9,317 bases of DNA, from positions 1 through 9,317 of the forward strand of contig VHCR01000044.1 in the NCBI GenBank assembly GCA_016871655.1. The letters are read 5' to 3'. The position numbers and the translations under genes are program-made. This document shows, piece after piece, positions 1 to 5,338 of the stretch. Source of the DNA: Verrucomicrobiota bacterium (GTDB taxonomy: Bacteria > Verrucomicrobiota > Verrucomicrobiia > Chthoniobacterales > UBA6821). Within the stretch, counting starts at the first letter, position 1. Each line of letters starts with the position of its first letter. The notes beneath the pieces were generated by a model. The model saw nothing but the letters and a program-made list of their open reading frames with translations, ran no database searches and had not been told where the DNA came from.

Positions 1-93
1 CCTCAACCCTCAATTCCTCCACTAAAAACTAACCCTTCATTTCCAACTTTTTCATGACACTCTTTTCAATTTTACAGAAATAATGTTGCTTAA
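1..93. other. Non-coding stretch before the intron remnant
   Basis: No credible gene is seen here. The sequence is AT-rich and contains pyrimidine-rich pieces such as CCTCAACCCTCAA and AACCCTTCA that recall the CCTTCAAC units near 9147-9170, so it may be the edge of another repeat element. The in-frame TAA at 91-93 closes the reading frame that continues downstream as the reverse transcriptase remnant. The truncation point of the intron is therefore probably close to here. Confidence 0.4.
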
Positions 94-579
94 CCAAAAC
101 AAGTCTACGAACAGCTTAGGAAATGGATCGAAAAGCGAGAACTCATACTCAATGAAGAGAAGACACAAATTGTCAATATCCTTGATGGGAGTATCGAGTT
201 TCTTGGATTTAGAATTGTGAGAAGGAAATCGTCGAAAGGTAGACATTACTATCACACAGAACCAAGTCCCAAAGCGTGTGCGAAGATGAGAGAGGTAATC
301 CGCGAAGAAACCAGACGAAATACCTTCAACAAAGATGAGAAAGAAGTCTTCGGCAAGGTCAATCAGCGACTAAGAGGATGGTCAGAATATTATCATTACG
401 GAAATAGCACACGGACATTCGGGAAAATGCAGAACTACGTGGAGGAGCGAATGCGACAATGGTTGTGGAAAAAGCACAACAAGAAGCATGGACACTACAG
501 TTATTACAGCAATGAGAAACTTCACCAACAATATGGACTCATCAAACTACCACTCTATGCAGCCTGGAAATATTCATGA
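94..579 (+). pseudogene. ltrA: Group II intron reverse transcriptase/maturase, C-terminal fragment
   Basis: The frame is open from codon 94, after the TAA at 91-93, to the TGA ending at 579, about 161 codons. A GTG at 217 could act as a start, but homology clearly continues upstream of it, so this is a remnant and not a small gene. The end of the RT domain is visible (LRKWIEKRELILNEEKTQIV, then FLGFRIVRR). The maturase (X) domain follows, with RLRGWSEYYHYGNSTRTF and a final MRQWLWKKHNKKHGH block. Intact proteins of this family are usually over 400 residues. The polymerase palm and its catalytic aspartates are missing, so no reverse transcriptase activity is expected. The gene sits inside the intron just ahead of domain V, the normal arrangement. 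The symbol is used in the family sense only. Confidence 0.85.
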
Positions 580-603
580 AGCAAACTGAAAGAACAGCAC
601 CCG

Positions 604-637
604 AAAGCCGTATCCGGGAAATCCGGTCGTACGGTTT
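604..637 (+). ncRNA. Group II intron domain V catalytic hairpin
   Basis: This 34-base hairpin matches group II domain V. It begins AAAGCCGTAT, which contains the AGC catalytic triad, is capped by a GAAA tetraloop at 618-621, and closes with CGTACGGTTT. The stem pairs GCCGTA with TACGGT (one G-U) at the base and CCGG with CCGG at the tip. Its size and position after the maturase frame fit the family exactly. A probable domain VI follows, with GCGAAGAG (647-654) pairing CTCTTCGT (686-693) and TTGATC (657-662) pairing GATCAA (672-677). Confidence 0.88.
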
Positions 638-702
638 GAACGAGGGGCGAAGAGAGTTGATCATTGGCTTCGATCAAATTAATTACTCTTCGTCTACTCT
701 AC

Positions 703-1028
703 CTAAGAAAAAATTTCAGCGCTTCTAACATGCCCTTTTCAATTTAATACACTATAAATAAAACTGTGGCCATTTTTAGGAAATTTTTCGGCGAGTGTCT
801 ATAGAAATACTCGATGACGCGAGAACCGCAGCAACGAGGTTTTCGCAGCACCAGAAATTTTTAAAATGCTCTAGCTTGGAAGCAAATTAACCGTGAAATA
901 TTCCGATTAATACTTTGAACTTCACTTTTTCATAAAGTGAAGAGTGACTTTTCAGAAAATATGTCACAAAAAATTTTCCTTCAGTGATCTTCACTCTTCA
1001 CAACCGTTCTGAATGGTTACGAAATTAG
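703..1028. other. Non-coding region with several hairpins
   Basis: No coding region is supported in this AT-rich stretch between the intron remnant and tRNA-Asn. It holds a near-palindrome around TCTATAGA (798-805) flanked by CGAGT (792-796) and ACTCG (809-813). A 9-bp hairpin pairs GCGAGAACC (819-827) with GGTTTTCGC (838-846). Two overlapping hairpins follow at 920-942 and 937-1001, listed separately. It may include the 3' exon of the former intron target, but no recognisable gene remains. Confidence 0.5.
920..1001. repeat. Two overlapping, mutually exclusive inverted repeats
   Basis: CTTCACTTT at 920-928 is the exact reverse complement of AAAGTGAAG at 934-942, giving a 9-bp stem with a 5-base loop. 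GTGAAGAGTGA at 937-947 is the exact complement of TCACTCTTCAC at 991-1001, giving an 11-bp stem with a long loop. The two stems share bases 937-942, so only one can form at a time. The arrangement resembles an attenuator switch, but no gene is positioned to be controlled by it on either strand except tRNA-Asn, which ends at 1060 and reads toward it. It may simply be a decayed repeat. Confidence 0.5.
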
Positions 1029-1060
1029 AAACTACCTTAGTAAATTTTATGAGGTAGTTT
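1029..1060 (-). terminator. Hairpin directly after tRNA-Asn, possible terminator
   Basis: AAACTACCT (1029-1037) pairs perfectly with AGGTAGTTT (1052-1060), with a 14-base AT-rich loop. In the minus direction the hairpin begins at the last base of the encoded CCA of tRNA-Asn. Only a weak T-rich tail (TTTCTAATTTC) follows, so termination is plausible but not certain. It could also guide 3' processing of the tRNA precursor. Confidence 0.45.
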
Positions 1061-1134
1061 GGCTCCAGCGGTAGGATTCGAACCTACGACCAATCGGTTA
1101 ACAGCCGACCGCTCTACCACTGAGCTACGCTGGA
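1060..1134 (-). tRNA. tRNA-Asn (anticodon GTT)
   Basis: Read on the minus strand, this folds into a complete cloverleaf. The acceptor stem pairs TCCAGCG (1134-1128) with CGCTGGA (1070-1064). The D arm holds AGCTCAGTGGTAGAGC. The anticodon stem GTCGG/CCGAT encloses the loop CTGTTAA, giving anticodon GTT for asparagine. The T loop is the usual GTTCGAATC. Discriminator G is followed by an encoded CCA at 1062-1060, unlike tRNA-Pro in this window, which lacks CCA. It is divergent from nuoE. Confidence 0.97.
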
Positions 1135-1149
1135 ATAACGATGAGTCAA

Positions 1150-1179
1150 ATAGTATGAAGATTTTTCTTTAAAATGCAA
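1150..1179 (-). promoter_or_regulatory. Probable promoter of tRNA-Asn
   Basis: On the minus strand TTGCAT (1179-1174) and TACTAT (1155-1150) are separated by 18 bases, close to the sigma-70 consensus. The -10 box ends 15 bases before the mature 5' end of tRNA-Asn, leaving room for a short leader. The -35 box lies within a small hairpin, AAAATGC (1171-1177) with GCATTTT (1184-1190), in the divergent tRNA-Asn/nuoE gap. Confidence 0.55.
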
Positions 1180-1279
1180 TAAAGCATTTTTAAAAATTCC
1201 GGTGCCGAAATTTGAAACTTGCCATTTGCATTTTAAACTTTCCCAGGAGTCGAGTTTTTGGTTTGATAGTTACTTACCC

Positions 1280-1798
1280 ATGACATCAACTACTGCCATC
1301 CAAGCTTCTCAAATTCCTCCTGCCCTTCTTGAAAAAATCGAAGAGGCGATTACCCACTATCCCGTTTCTAGGCGAAGCGCAGCGTTGCCGCTGATGCATC
1401 TTTGGCAAAATCATTTTGGTTTTATTGATGAGAGCGGCATTGAGTGGATCGCTGCGAAACTCGAGCTGCAGCCAATTGCAATTTTAGAAATCGTGACATT
1501 TTATCCTTGGTTCCGTCAAACAGCTCCAGGAAAAACGATTATTCGTGTTTGTCGTACGCTCTCTTGCGCGATGGCAGGGAGCTATGAGTTGCATGATCAA
1601 ATCTGCAAGGCCACGGGGATTGATTCGGAGCAGGGACATAGTCATGGAATGCCAACGAGTCCTGATGGGAAATTCAGCGTTGAATTTGTCGAGTGTCTTG
1701 CGAGCTGCGGCACTGCTCCTGTTTGCATGATCAATAATGATCTCGTTGAAAAAGTTACCTCTGCCGATATCGAGACGATCGTGGCACAACACTCCTAA
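1280..1798 (+). CDS. nuoE: NADH-quinone oxidoreductase subunit E (complex I 24 kDa subunit)
   Basis: NuoE is the thioredoxin-fold [2Fe-2S] subunit of the NADH-oxidising arm of complex I. With NuoF it forms the entry point for electrons from NADH on the cytoplasmic side of the membrane. The four cluster ligands are in the family spacing: C91-x4-C96 in VCRTLSCAMAG and C139-x3-C143 in ECLASCGTAP. The N-terminal helical part (YPVSRRSAALPLMHLWQ, residues 28-43) and the EIVTFYPWF block (70-78) are typical. The frame is open from a GTG at 1202, but those 26 extra codons do not look like NuoE. The ATG at 1280 gives 172 residues, near the usual length. No clear Shine-Dalgarno site precedes either start. 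nuoF follows after 12 bases that include nine consecutive T, so the two are surely co-transcribed. Confidence 0.95.
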   Translation: MTSTTAIQASQIPPALLEKIEEAITHYPVSRRSAALPLMHLWQNHFGFIDESGIEWIAAKLELQPIAILEIVTFYPWFRQTAPGKTIIRVCRTLSCAMAGSYELHDQICKATGIDSEQGHSHGMPTSPDGKFSVEFVECLASCGTAPVCMINNDLVEKVTSADIETIVAQHS

Positions 1799-1810
1799 TT
1801 TTTTTTTGTA

Positions 1811-3154
1811 ATGAGTACTCTTCCTGCACCACATCCTAAAGAACGGCGCATTATTTTTGGTAACGTCAGCGAGCAAAACTACGCGCCCGATCTTGAAACT
1901 TATCTTGCCCATGGCGGCTACAATGAGGCGAAGAAGGCTTTCACGATGAAGCCCGATGAAATCATCGCTGAAGTTAAAGCGGCCAACCTCCGAGGCCGTG
2001 GTGGAGCGGCTTTCCCGACCGGCGTGAAATGGGGATTCATTCGTCGTGATGATGGCAAGCCTCACTATCTCTGCGTTAACGGGGATGAGTCTGAGCCAGG
2101 AACTTTTAAAGATGGCGTGATTCTGCATCAAGATCCACATCAACTTCTCGAAGGAATTATCATTACATGTTTTGCGCTCAATATTCATCTCGCTTACATC
2201 TACATTCGCTGCGAGTTCACGCATGCGAAAGCGATTTTAGAAAAAGCCATTGAAGAGGCAAAGGTTCGTGGATTTTTAGGAAAAAATATTTTTGGACAAG
2301 GCTTTGATCTCGACGTCTACGTCCACGAAGGCGGTGGCGCCTATATTTGCGGAGAGGAGACGAGCTTGCTCGAATCGCTCGAAGGCAAGCGCCCTTATCC
2401 TCGTATCAAGCCACCTTACTTTCCAGCGGTCCTCGGACTCTACATGTCACCGACCATTGTGAACAATGTGGAGACGATCTGTCACGTGAAGCATATTTTA
2501 CGTCTCGGCTCTTCCGAGTATGCAAAGATGGGAACAGCGGGAGATGGTGGCACGCGGATTATGTGTGTGAGTGGCGATGTCATGCGCCCTGGTACATACG
2601 AGCTACCTGTCGGTGCGGTGACGATGGGAGAATTGATTTTTGATATTTGTGGCGGATTGCGTCCTGGTCGCTCGTTGAAGGCAATCATCCCGGGAGGCAG
2701 CTCCTCAAAGGTTCTGCGGGCCGATGAAGTTTTCAAAATCAAAAAGCCAGGAGCTGATGGTGCCATGATTGAACAAGAAACAAAACTTGTCGATCTTGTC
2801 TTGGATGCTGGAAGCGTTGCTGCAGCTGGCTCTATGATTGGAAGCGCCGCTGTCATTGTCATGGATGATTCTCGCAACATGGTTTGGGCTTTGAACAACC
2901 TCAATCAATTTTATGCGCACGAAAGTTGCGGACAATGCACGCCGTGCCGCGAAGGAGTTCTTTGGATGTCCAAAGTCTCAACGCGCATGCTAGCGGGTCG
3001 CGGCCACGCCTCTGATCCAAAAATGTTGCATACCATTGCTGACAATATCGCAGGACGAACTATCTGTGCCTTTGGTGAAGCTGCTTCCTGGCCGACGCAA
3101 AGTTTTACGGAAAAATTTGCGGAAGAATTTGCTACTGCTGCTGCGCAGCAGTAG
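1811..3154 (+). CDS. nuoF: NADH-quinone oxidoreductase subunit F (complex I 51 kDa subunit)
   Basis: NuoF binds NADH and FMN and carries a [4Fe-4S] cluster. It takes hydride from NADH and passes electrons on through complex I. At 447 residues it is of normal length. The FMN site is GRGGAAFPTGVKW (62-74), the NADH-binding glycine-rich stretch is GGGAYICGEETSL (174-186), and cluster ligands are C373, C376 and C379 in ESCGQCTPCREG plus C419 in TICAFGEAASWP. The ATG at 1811 has no obvious Shine-Dalgarno site; translation may be coupled to nuoE. The last codons lie in a palindrome that belongs to the gene-end repeat family, so the tail AAAQQ and the TAG stop are probably repeat-derived. Usually nuoG follows nuoF, but here a convergent unrelated gene does, so nuoG must be elsewhere. 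A homologous subunit of an NAD-linked hydrogenase or formate dehydrogenase is less likely. Confidence 0.96.
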   Translation: MSTLPAPHPKERRIIFGNVSEQNYAPDLETYLAHGGYNEAKKAFTMKPDEIIAEVKAANLRGRGGAAFPTGVKWGFIRRDDGKPHYLCVNGDESEPGTFKDGVILHQDPHQLLEGIIITCFALNIHLAYIYIRCEFTHAKAILEKAIEEAKVRGFLGKNIFGQGFDLDVYVHEGGGAYICGEETSLLESLEGKRPYPRIKPPYFPAVLGLYMSPTIVNNVETICHVKHILRLGSSEYAKMGTAGDGGTRIMCVSGDVMRPGTYELPVGAVTMGELIFDICGGLRPGRSLKAIIPGGSSSKVLRADEVFKIKKPGADGAMIEQETKLVDLVLDAGSVAAAGSMIGSAAVIVMDDSRNMVWALNNLNQFYAHESCGQCTPCREGVLWMSKVSTRMLAGRGHASDPKMLHTIADNIAGRTICAFGEAASWPTQSFTEKFAEEFATAAAQQ

Positions 3155-3271
3155 TTGAAGTAAAAAGTTTAAGTTTAAGTTTCGTGCGCTTCGCGAACAA
3201 AAAGATTTTTTATTTTTTCGCCGAAGGCGAGTTGAACTTAAACTGTTGCGCTAAGCAACGTGAAGCGCAAC
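3135..3271. repeat. Gene-end repeat pair A, between nuoF and the PhnP-like gene
   Basis: Two copies of the repeat face each other here. On the nuoF side a palindrome (3135-3144 with 3145-3154, core CTGCTGCGCAGCAG) contains the nuoF stop and is followed by an AAGTTTAAGTTTAAGTTT tail (3165-3182). A GCGCTTCGCGAA block (3186-3197), an AT-rich stretch and a TCGCC-GAA-GGCGA hairpin (3218-3230) come next. On the other side GTTGAACTTAAACT (3231-3244) is the inverted tail, followed by GTTGC (3245-3249) pairing GCAAC (3255-3259), or alternatively GTTGCGCT (3245-3252) pairing AGCGCAAC (3264-3271). These enclose the stop of the minus-strand gene. Possible roles are bidirectional termination or mRNA end protection. 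A mobile or recombined repeat is equally possible. Confidence 0.75.
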
Positions 3272-4042
3272 TTTCAGCCCATCGTAAGCGAGTTTCATGT
3301 TCGCTGGAAGCTCGGCTTCTTTTTTAGCGTGAGAGATGTCATGGCAGAAATGGATAAAGTAGGTTGTCTCAGCGCCAATGCGAGAGGCTGCGGCAAGGGC
3401 TCCCTCAAAATTTAAATGCGTAGGATGATACGTTTCCCGGAGTGCATCCAAGACAAGAACCTTTGCCCCAGAAGCAGCCTCCAGAGCGGCTTCGGGGACC
3501 TCTTGGCAGTCAGTGTAGTAAGCGAGAAGTTTGTTTCCTTTGTGTTGGAAAACGAAACCGAGGACTTCCATTTTTCCGTGAGGCAGAGAGACCGGAATAA
3601 TTTCTAGCTCTCCTAATTTAAATCGACCTTCGATCAAATGAGGTTCAAGGCGCAAATAATTTTTCCATGGTTTCGGATCATCAAATGCAAAACGAAAAGC
3701 ATCTTTTAATTTTTCCATCGTAAAAGGAGATGCATAAATCGGCATCGCAATATCTTGCATCTCACAAAAACGACGGACATCATCAAACCCCATGATGTGA
3801 TCGGTGTGAGGGTGCGTGAACAAAACCGCATCGACGCGTTTGATTTTTTCGCGCAGGCATTGCGTGCGAAGGTCGGGCGTTGTGTCGATGAGGATTTGAT
3901 GCTCCGGCGTTCCGATTAAAAGCGAAGTGCGCGTTCTTTGATCGCGTGGATCTGCTGACGTGCAAACAGCGCAGGAACAGCCTATCATCGGGATTCCATG
4001 AGAAGTTCCTGTTCCAAGAAAAGTCAAATCAAGTGAATGCAT
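3251..4042 (-). CDS. PhnP-like metallo-beta-lactamase-fold hydrolase
   Basis: This is a 263-residue metallo-hydrolase of the PhnP-like branch of the metallo-beta-lactamase fold. The metal-binding motif is THPHTDH (H77, H79, D81, H82), with further likely ligands H155 (LPHG), D178 (YYTDC) and H231 (YFIHFCH). An early GCSCAVC segment (C22, C24, C27) matches the structural zinc site known in E. coli PhnP, and H234 may complete it. PhnP cleaves a cyclic ribose phosphate in phosphonate breakdown, but no other phn gene is visible here. Relatives outside phn operons are common and of uncertain substrate, so no gene symbol is given. The protein has no signal peptide or membrane segment and should be cytoplasmic. 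It is convergent with nuoF, and its TAG stop lies inside a gene-end repeat hairpin. No strong Shine-Dalgarno site precedes the ATG. Confidence 0.88.
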   Translation of the reverse strand: MHSLDLTFLGTGTSHGIPMIGCSCAVCTSADPRDQRTRTSLLIGTPEHQILIDTTPDLRTQCLREKIKRVDAVLFTHPHTDHIMGFDDVRRFCEMQDIAMPIYASPFTMEKLKDAFRFAFDDPKPWKNYLRLEPHLIEGRFKLGELEIIPVSLPHGKMEVLGFVFQHKGNKLLAYYTDCQEVPEAALEAASGAKVLVLDALRETYHPTHLNFEGALAAASRIGAETTYFIHFCHDISHAKKEAELPANMKLAYDGLKVALHVA

Positions 4043-4329
4043 AGAGATAGTATATTAAATTGATAAAGGGAGATTTTAAACTCATTCTTTTTTTTGCTAC
4101 GGCTGCGTTTTAGATTTTACATGATACGACTTGGCCGTATCAGAAATTTTTTGTTTGGAGATTTTAATCTTATTAGGAGTAGTCAAAACTATCTCTTCGC
4201 AAGAAATCTCTTCTTGAATCGTTTGATCTGATTATTGAATTAAAAATTTTCTGGATGATAGTGCATTAAATGGAAAAGGGTACGCCATAAGCATGCTCTT
4301 TTTCCTTAGGACTACGTTCTCAGATCTTT
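4043..4329. other. Gap between two minus-strand genes with two hairpins
   Basis: No gene is seen. TGATACG (4122-4128) pairs with CGTATCA (4136-4142), and on the plus strand this is followed by a run of six T at 4147-4152. That gives the form of an intrinsic terminator, but pointing against both flanking genes. A longer imperfect hairpin at 4272-4305 lies just after the flavin reductase-like gene. The minus-strand promoter of the PhnP-like gene should be in this gap, but no convincing -35/-10 pair was identified. Confidence 0.5.
4272..4305 (-). terminator. Imperfect hairpin after the flavin reductase-like gene
   Basis: GGAAAAG (4272-4278) pairs with CTTTTTCC (4298-4305) with one bulged T. The inner part, GGTACGC with GCATGCT, adds partly paired bases. 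The hairpin begins 25 bases beyond the stop codon of the minus-strand gene. There is no real T run after it on that strand, so it may be a Rho-assisted terminator or an mRNA-stabilising end. Confidence 0.35.
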
Positions 4330-4935
4330 CTATTCCTCTGGTTTGATCATTGTAAAGCGATCCATAGTGCGGCAGTAGGTATTGGGAGGAGCCATGCGTC
4401 CAATCATTTTTAGTGATGCACTTTTAATATGATTATTCTTTGAATCATAATATTCGTCACGTACATGAAGGCGCTTGATGAGGCCAATAATGAGGCGATT
4501 CTCTCCAATTTGGAGAGTTCCCCATTCCAAACACTCTAGACTAGCCGGAGCCTGGGCGATTCGAGGTGGCTTCACAATAGAGGAAGGAAGAGTCTCAACA
4601 TTTGCAAGTTCAAGCTCATTTTCTCCATAAGGAAGAGCGGCTGATGTGATATTCATAGCCTGTGCACTCTCTTCATCTACAAGGTTAACAACAAACTCAT
4701 GAGTATCTCGGATATTTCTTGCAGTGTCCTTCGGTAAACCTGATTTATAGTTTTCAGGGCATAATCCAAGAATAGGAGGCTGAACTCCTAAAAGATTAAA
4801 CAAACTGTAAGGAGCTGCATTAATCTTGCCTTCAAGGTTGACACTGGTGACCCATGCAATAGGCCGTGGTACTATCAGGCTAGAGAGTAATGAAAAAGCG
4901 TGATGAGGGGATTCATTTTCAAAAATTATTTCCAT
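4330..4935 (-). CDS. Flavin reductase-like protein (FMN-binding split barrel)
   Basis: The protein belongs to the flavin reductase-like, FMN-binding split-barrel family. Members bind FMN and often reduce it with NAD(P)H or serve partner monooxygenases; the substrate cannot be told from sequence. The family core is plain: PRPIAWVTSVNLEGKINAAP followed by YSLFN (23-47 of the short form), KDTARNIRDTHEFVVNLV (69-86), ASLECLEWG (131-139) and a C-terminal RMAPPNTYCR (180-189). The frame is open to an ATG at 4974, but the extra 13 residues (MLLIKGVFLTFYI) are not typical. The ATG at 4935 gives 201 residues with a family-like N-terminus. An AAAGGTG lies 28 bases before this ATG, too far for a normal ribosome site, so the longer start is not excluded. 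No signal peptide or membrane segment is seen in the short form. It stands alone, 287 bases from the next gene on its strand. Confidence 0.85.
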   Translation of the reverse strand: MEIIFENESPHHAFSLLSSLIVPRPIAWVTSVNLEGKINAAPYSLFNLLGVQPPILGLCPENYKSGLPKDTARNIRDTHEFVVNLVDEESAQAMNITSAALPYGENELELANVETLPSSIVKPPRIAQAPASLECLEWGTLQIGENRLIIGLIKRLHVRDEYYDSKNNHIKSASLKMIGRMAPPNTYCRTMDRFTMIKPEE

Positions 4936-4974
4936 AATATAAAAAGTTAAAAAAACACCTTTTATTAAAAGCAT

Positions 4975-5254
4975 GAATTAAAGTGAAAAAACAGTAGGAC
5001 GGCTAGGGCTTAGCTTGTTTTTCAAAGCCCACAGCACAAACCTAGATGCTGAGTCAGCGATGTTAAAAAGGAGTTAGTTCTAGAGATCGTTATCTTGAGT
5101 CTATCTTCAGCATGAAGAATGATTTTTTATCGGTGAAGCAAAAATAAATTTTTCATGAGAAAAAATCATATGCTGCATAAGTTTTTATTTTCGTATCCCA
5201 TCATGATATTTTGAAGGCCATTATAAAATTCATCAGAAAAGGGAGAAGGAGAAA
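4975..5254. other. Structured intergenic region upstream of recN
   Basis: No gene of normal size lies between the divergent flavin reductase-like gene and recN. A long hairpin is described separately. A possible promoter for the recN transcript is TTGAGT (5095-5100), 17 bases, then AATGAT (5118-5123), with four of six consensus matches in each box. A TATAAA at 5222-5227 lacks a matching -35 box. The 21-codon open frame at the end of the region is listed separately. Confidence 0.45.
5108..5175 (+). promoter_or_regulatory. Long bulged hairpin in the recN leader region
   Basis: CAGCAT (5108-5113) plus ATGATTTTTT (5119-5128) pairs with AAAAAATCAT (5160-5169) plus ATGCTG (5170-5175). This gives 16 bp interrupted only by a five-base bulge, with a 31-base loop that can itself pair AAAAAT with ATTTTT. 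If transcription starts near 5095-5130 this would lie at the 5' end of the recN message. It could be a small RNA, a leader structure or an old repeat. Confidence 0.45.
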
Positions 5255-5320
5255 ATGACGATATCAATTCACTCTTTTTCAGAAATAAGTTTTTCTTTGT
5301 CTTCTTTGTCTTCTTTATGA
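5241..5320 (+). CDS. Possible 21-residue leader peptide ahead of recN
   Basis: GGGAGAAGGAG at 5241-5251 is the best ribosome-binding sequence in the window. It is followed by an ATG at 5255 and an open frame of 21 codons ending in TGA at 5318-5320. The peptide MTISIHSFSEISFSLSSLSSL is rich in Ser, Leu and Phe and ends in a TCTTTGTCT-type repeat. The recN ATG lies 18 bases beyond the stop and has no site of its own, so the small frame may couple ribosomes onto recN. The coordinates include the ribosome-binding site; coding bases are 5255-5320. The spacing from AAGGAG to ATG is only three bases, and expression is unproven. A chance frame is quite possible. Confidence 0.4.
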
Positions 5321-5338
5321 TTTAGTAAATTTCGCTTT

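Larger units (their letters stand above)
94..702 (+). mobile_element. 3' remnant of a group II intron (5'-truncated)
   Basis: This is the last part of a bacterial group II intron. It runs from the C-terminal end of the reverse transcriptase/maturase reading frame (94-579) through RNA domain V (604-637) and a probable domain VI (about 647-693). The 3' end is placed near 702 because CTACTCTAC resembles the usual intron end in AY. Everything upstream is absent: ribozyme domains I-III and the polymerase palm with its YADD motif. The copy cannot move by itself. The 5' boundary near 91-94 rests only on where the open frame begins, and the 3' boundary is uncertain by several bases. Confidence 0.82.

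Noticed and set aside
217..579. A free-standing small gene starting at GTG 217
   Set aside because: Reverse transcriptase homology continues upstream in frame to codon 94, so this is part of a truncated maturase gene.
1202..1279. N-terminal extension of NuoE from a GTG at 1202
   Set aside because: The 26 extra residues do not resemble NuoE, there is no ribosome-binding site, and the ATG at 1280 gives the usual family length.
1484..2224. A 246-codon open frame on the minus strand
   Set aside because: It lies antisense to nuoE and nuoF, both clearly real; its product resembles nothing and its start has no support.
2482..2904. Open frames on the minus strand inside nuoF
   Set aside because: These are shadows of the nuoF coding frame with low-complexity, unrecognisable products.
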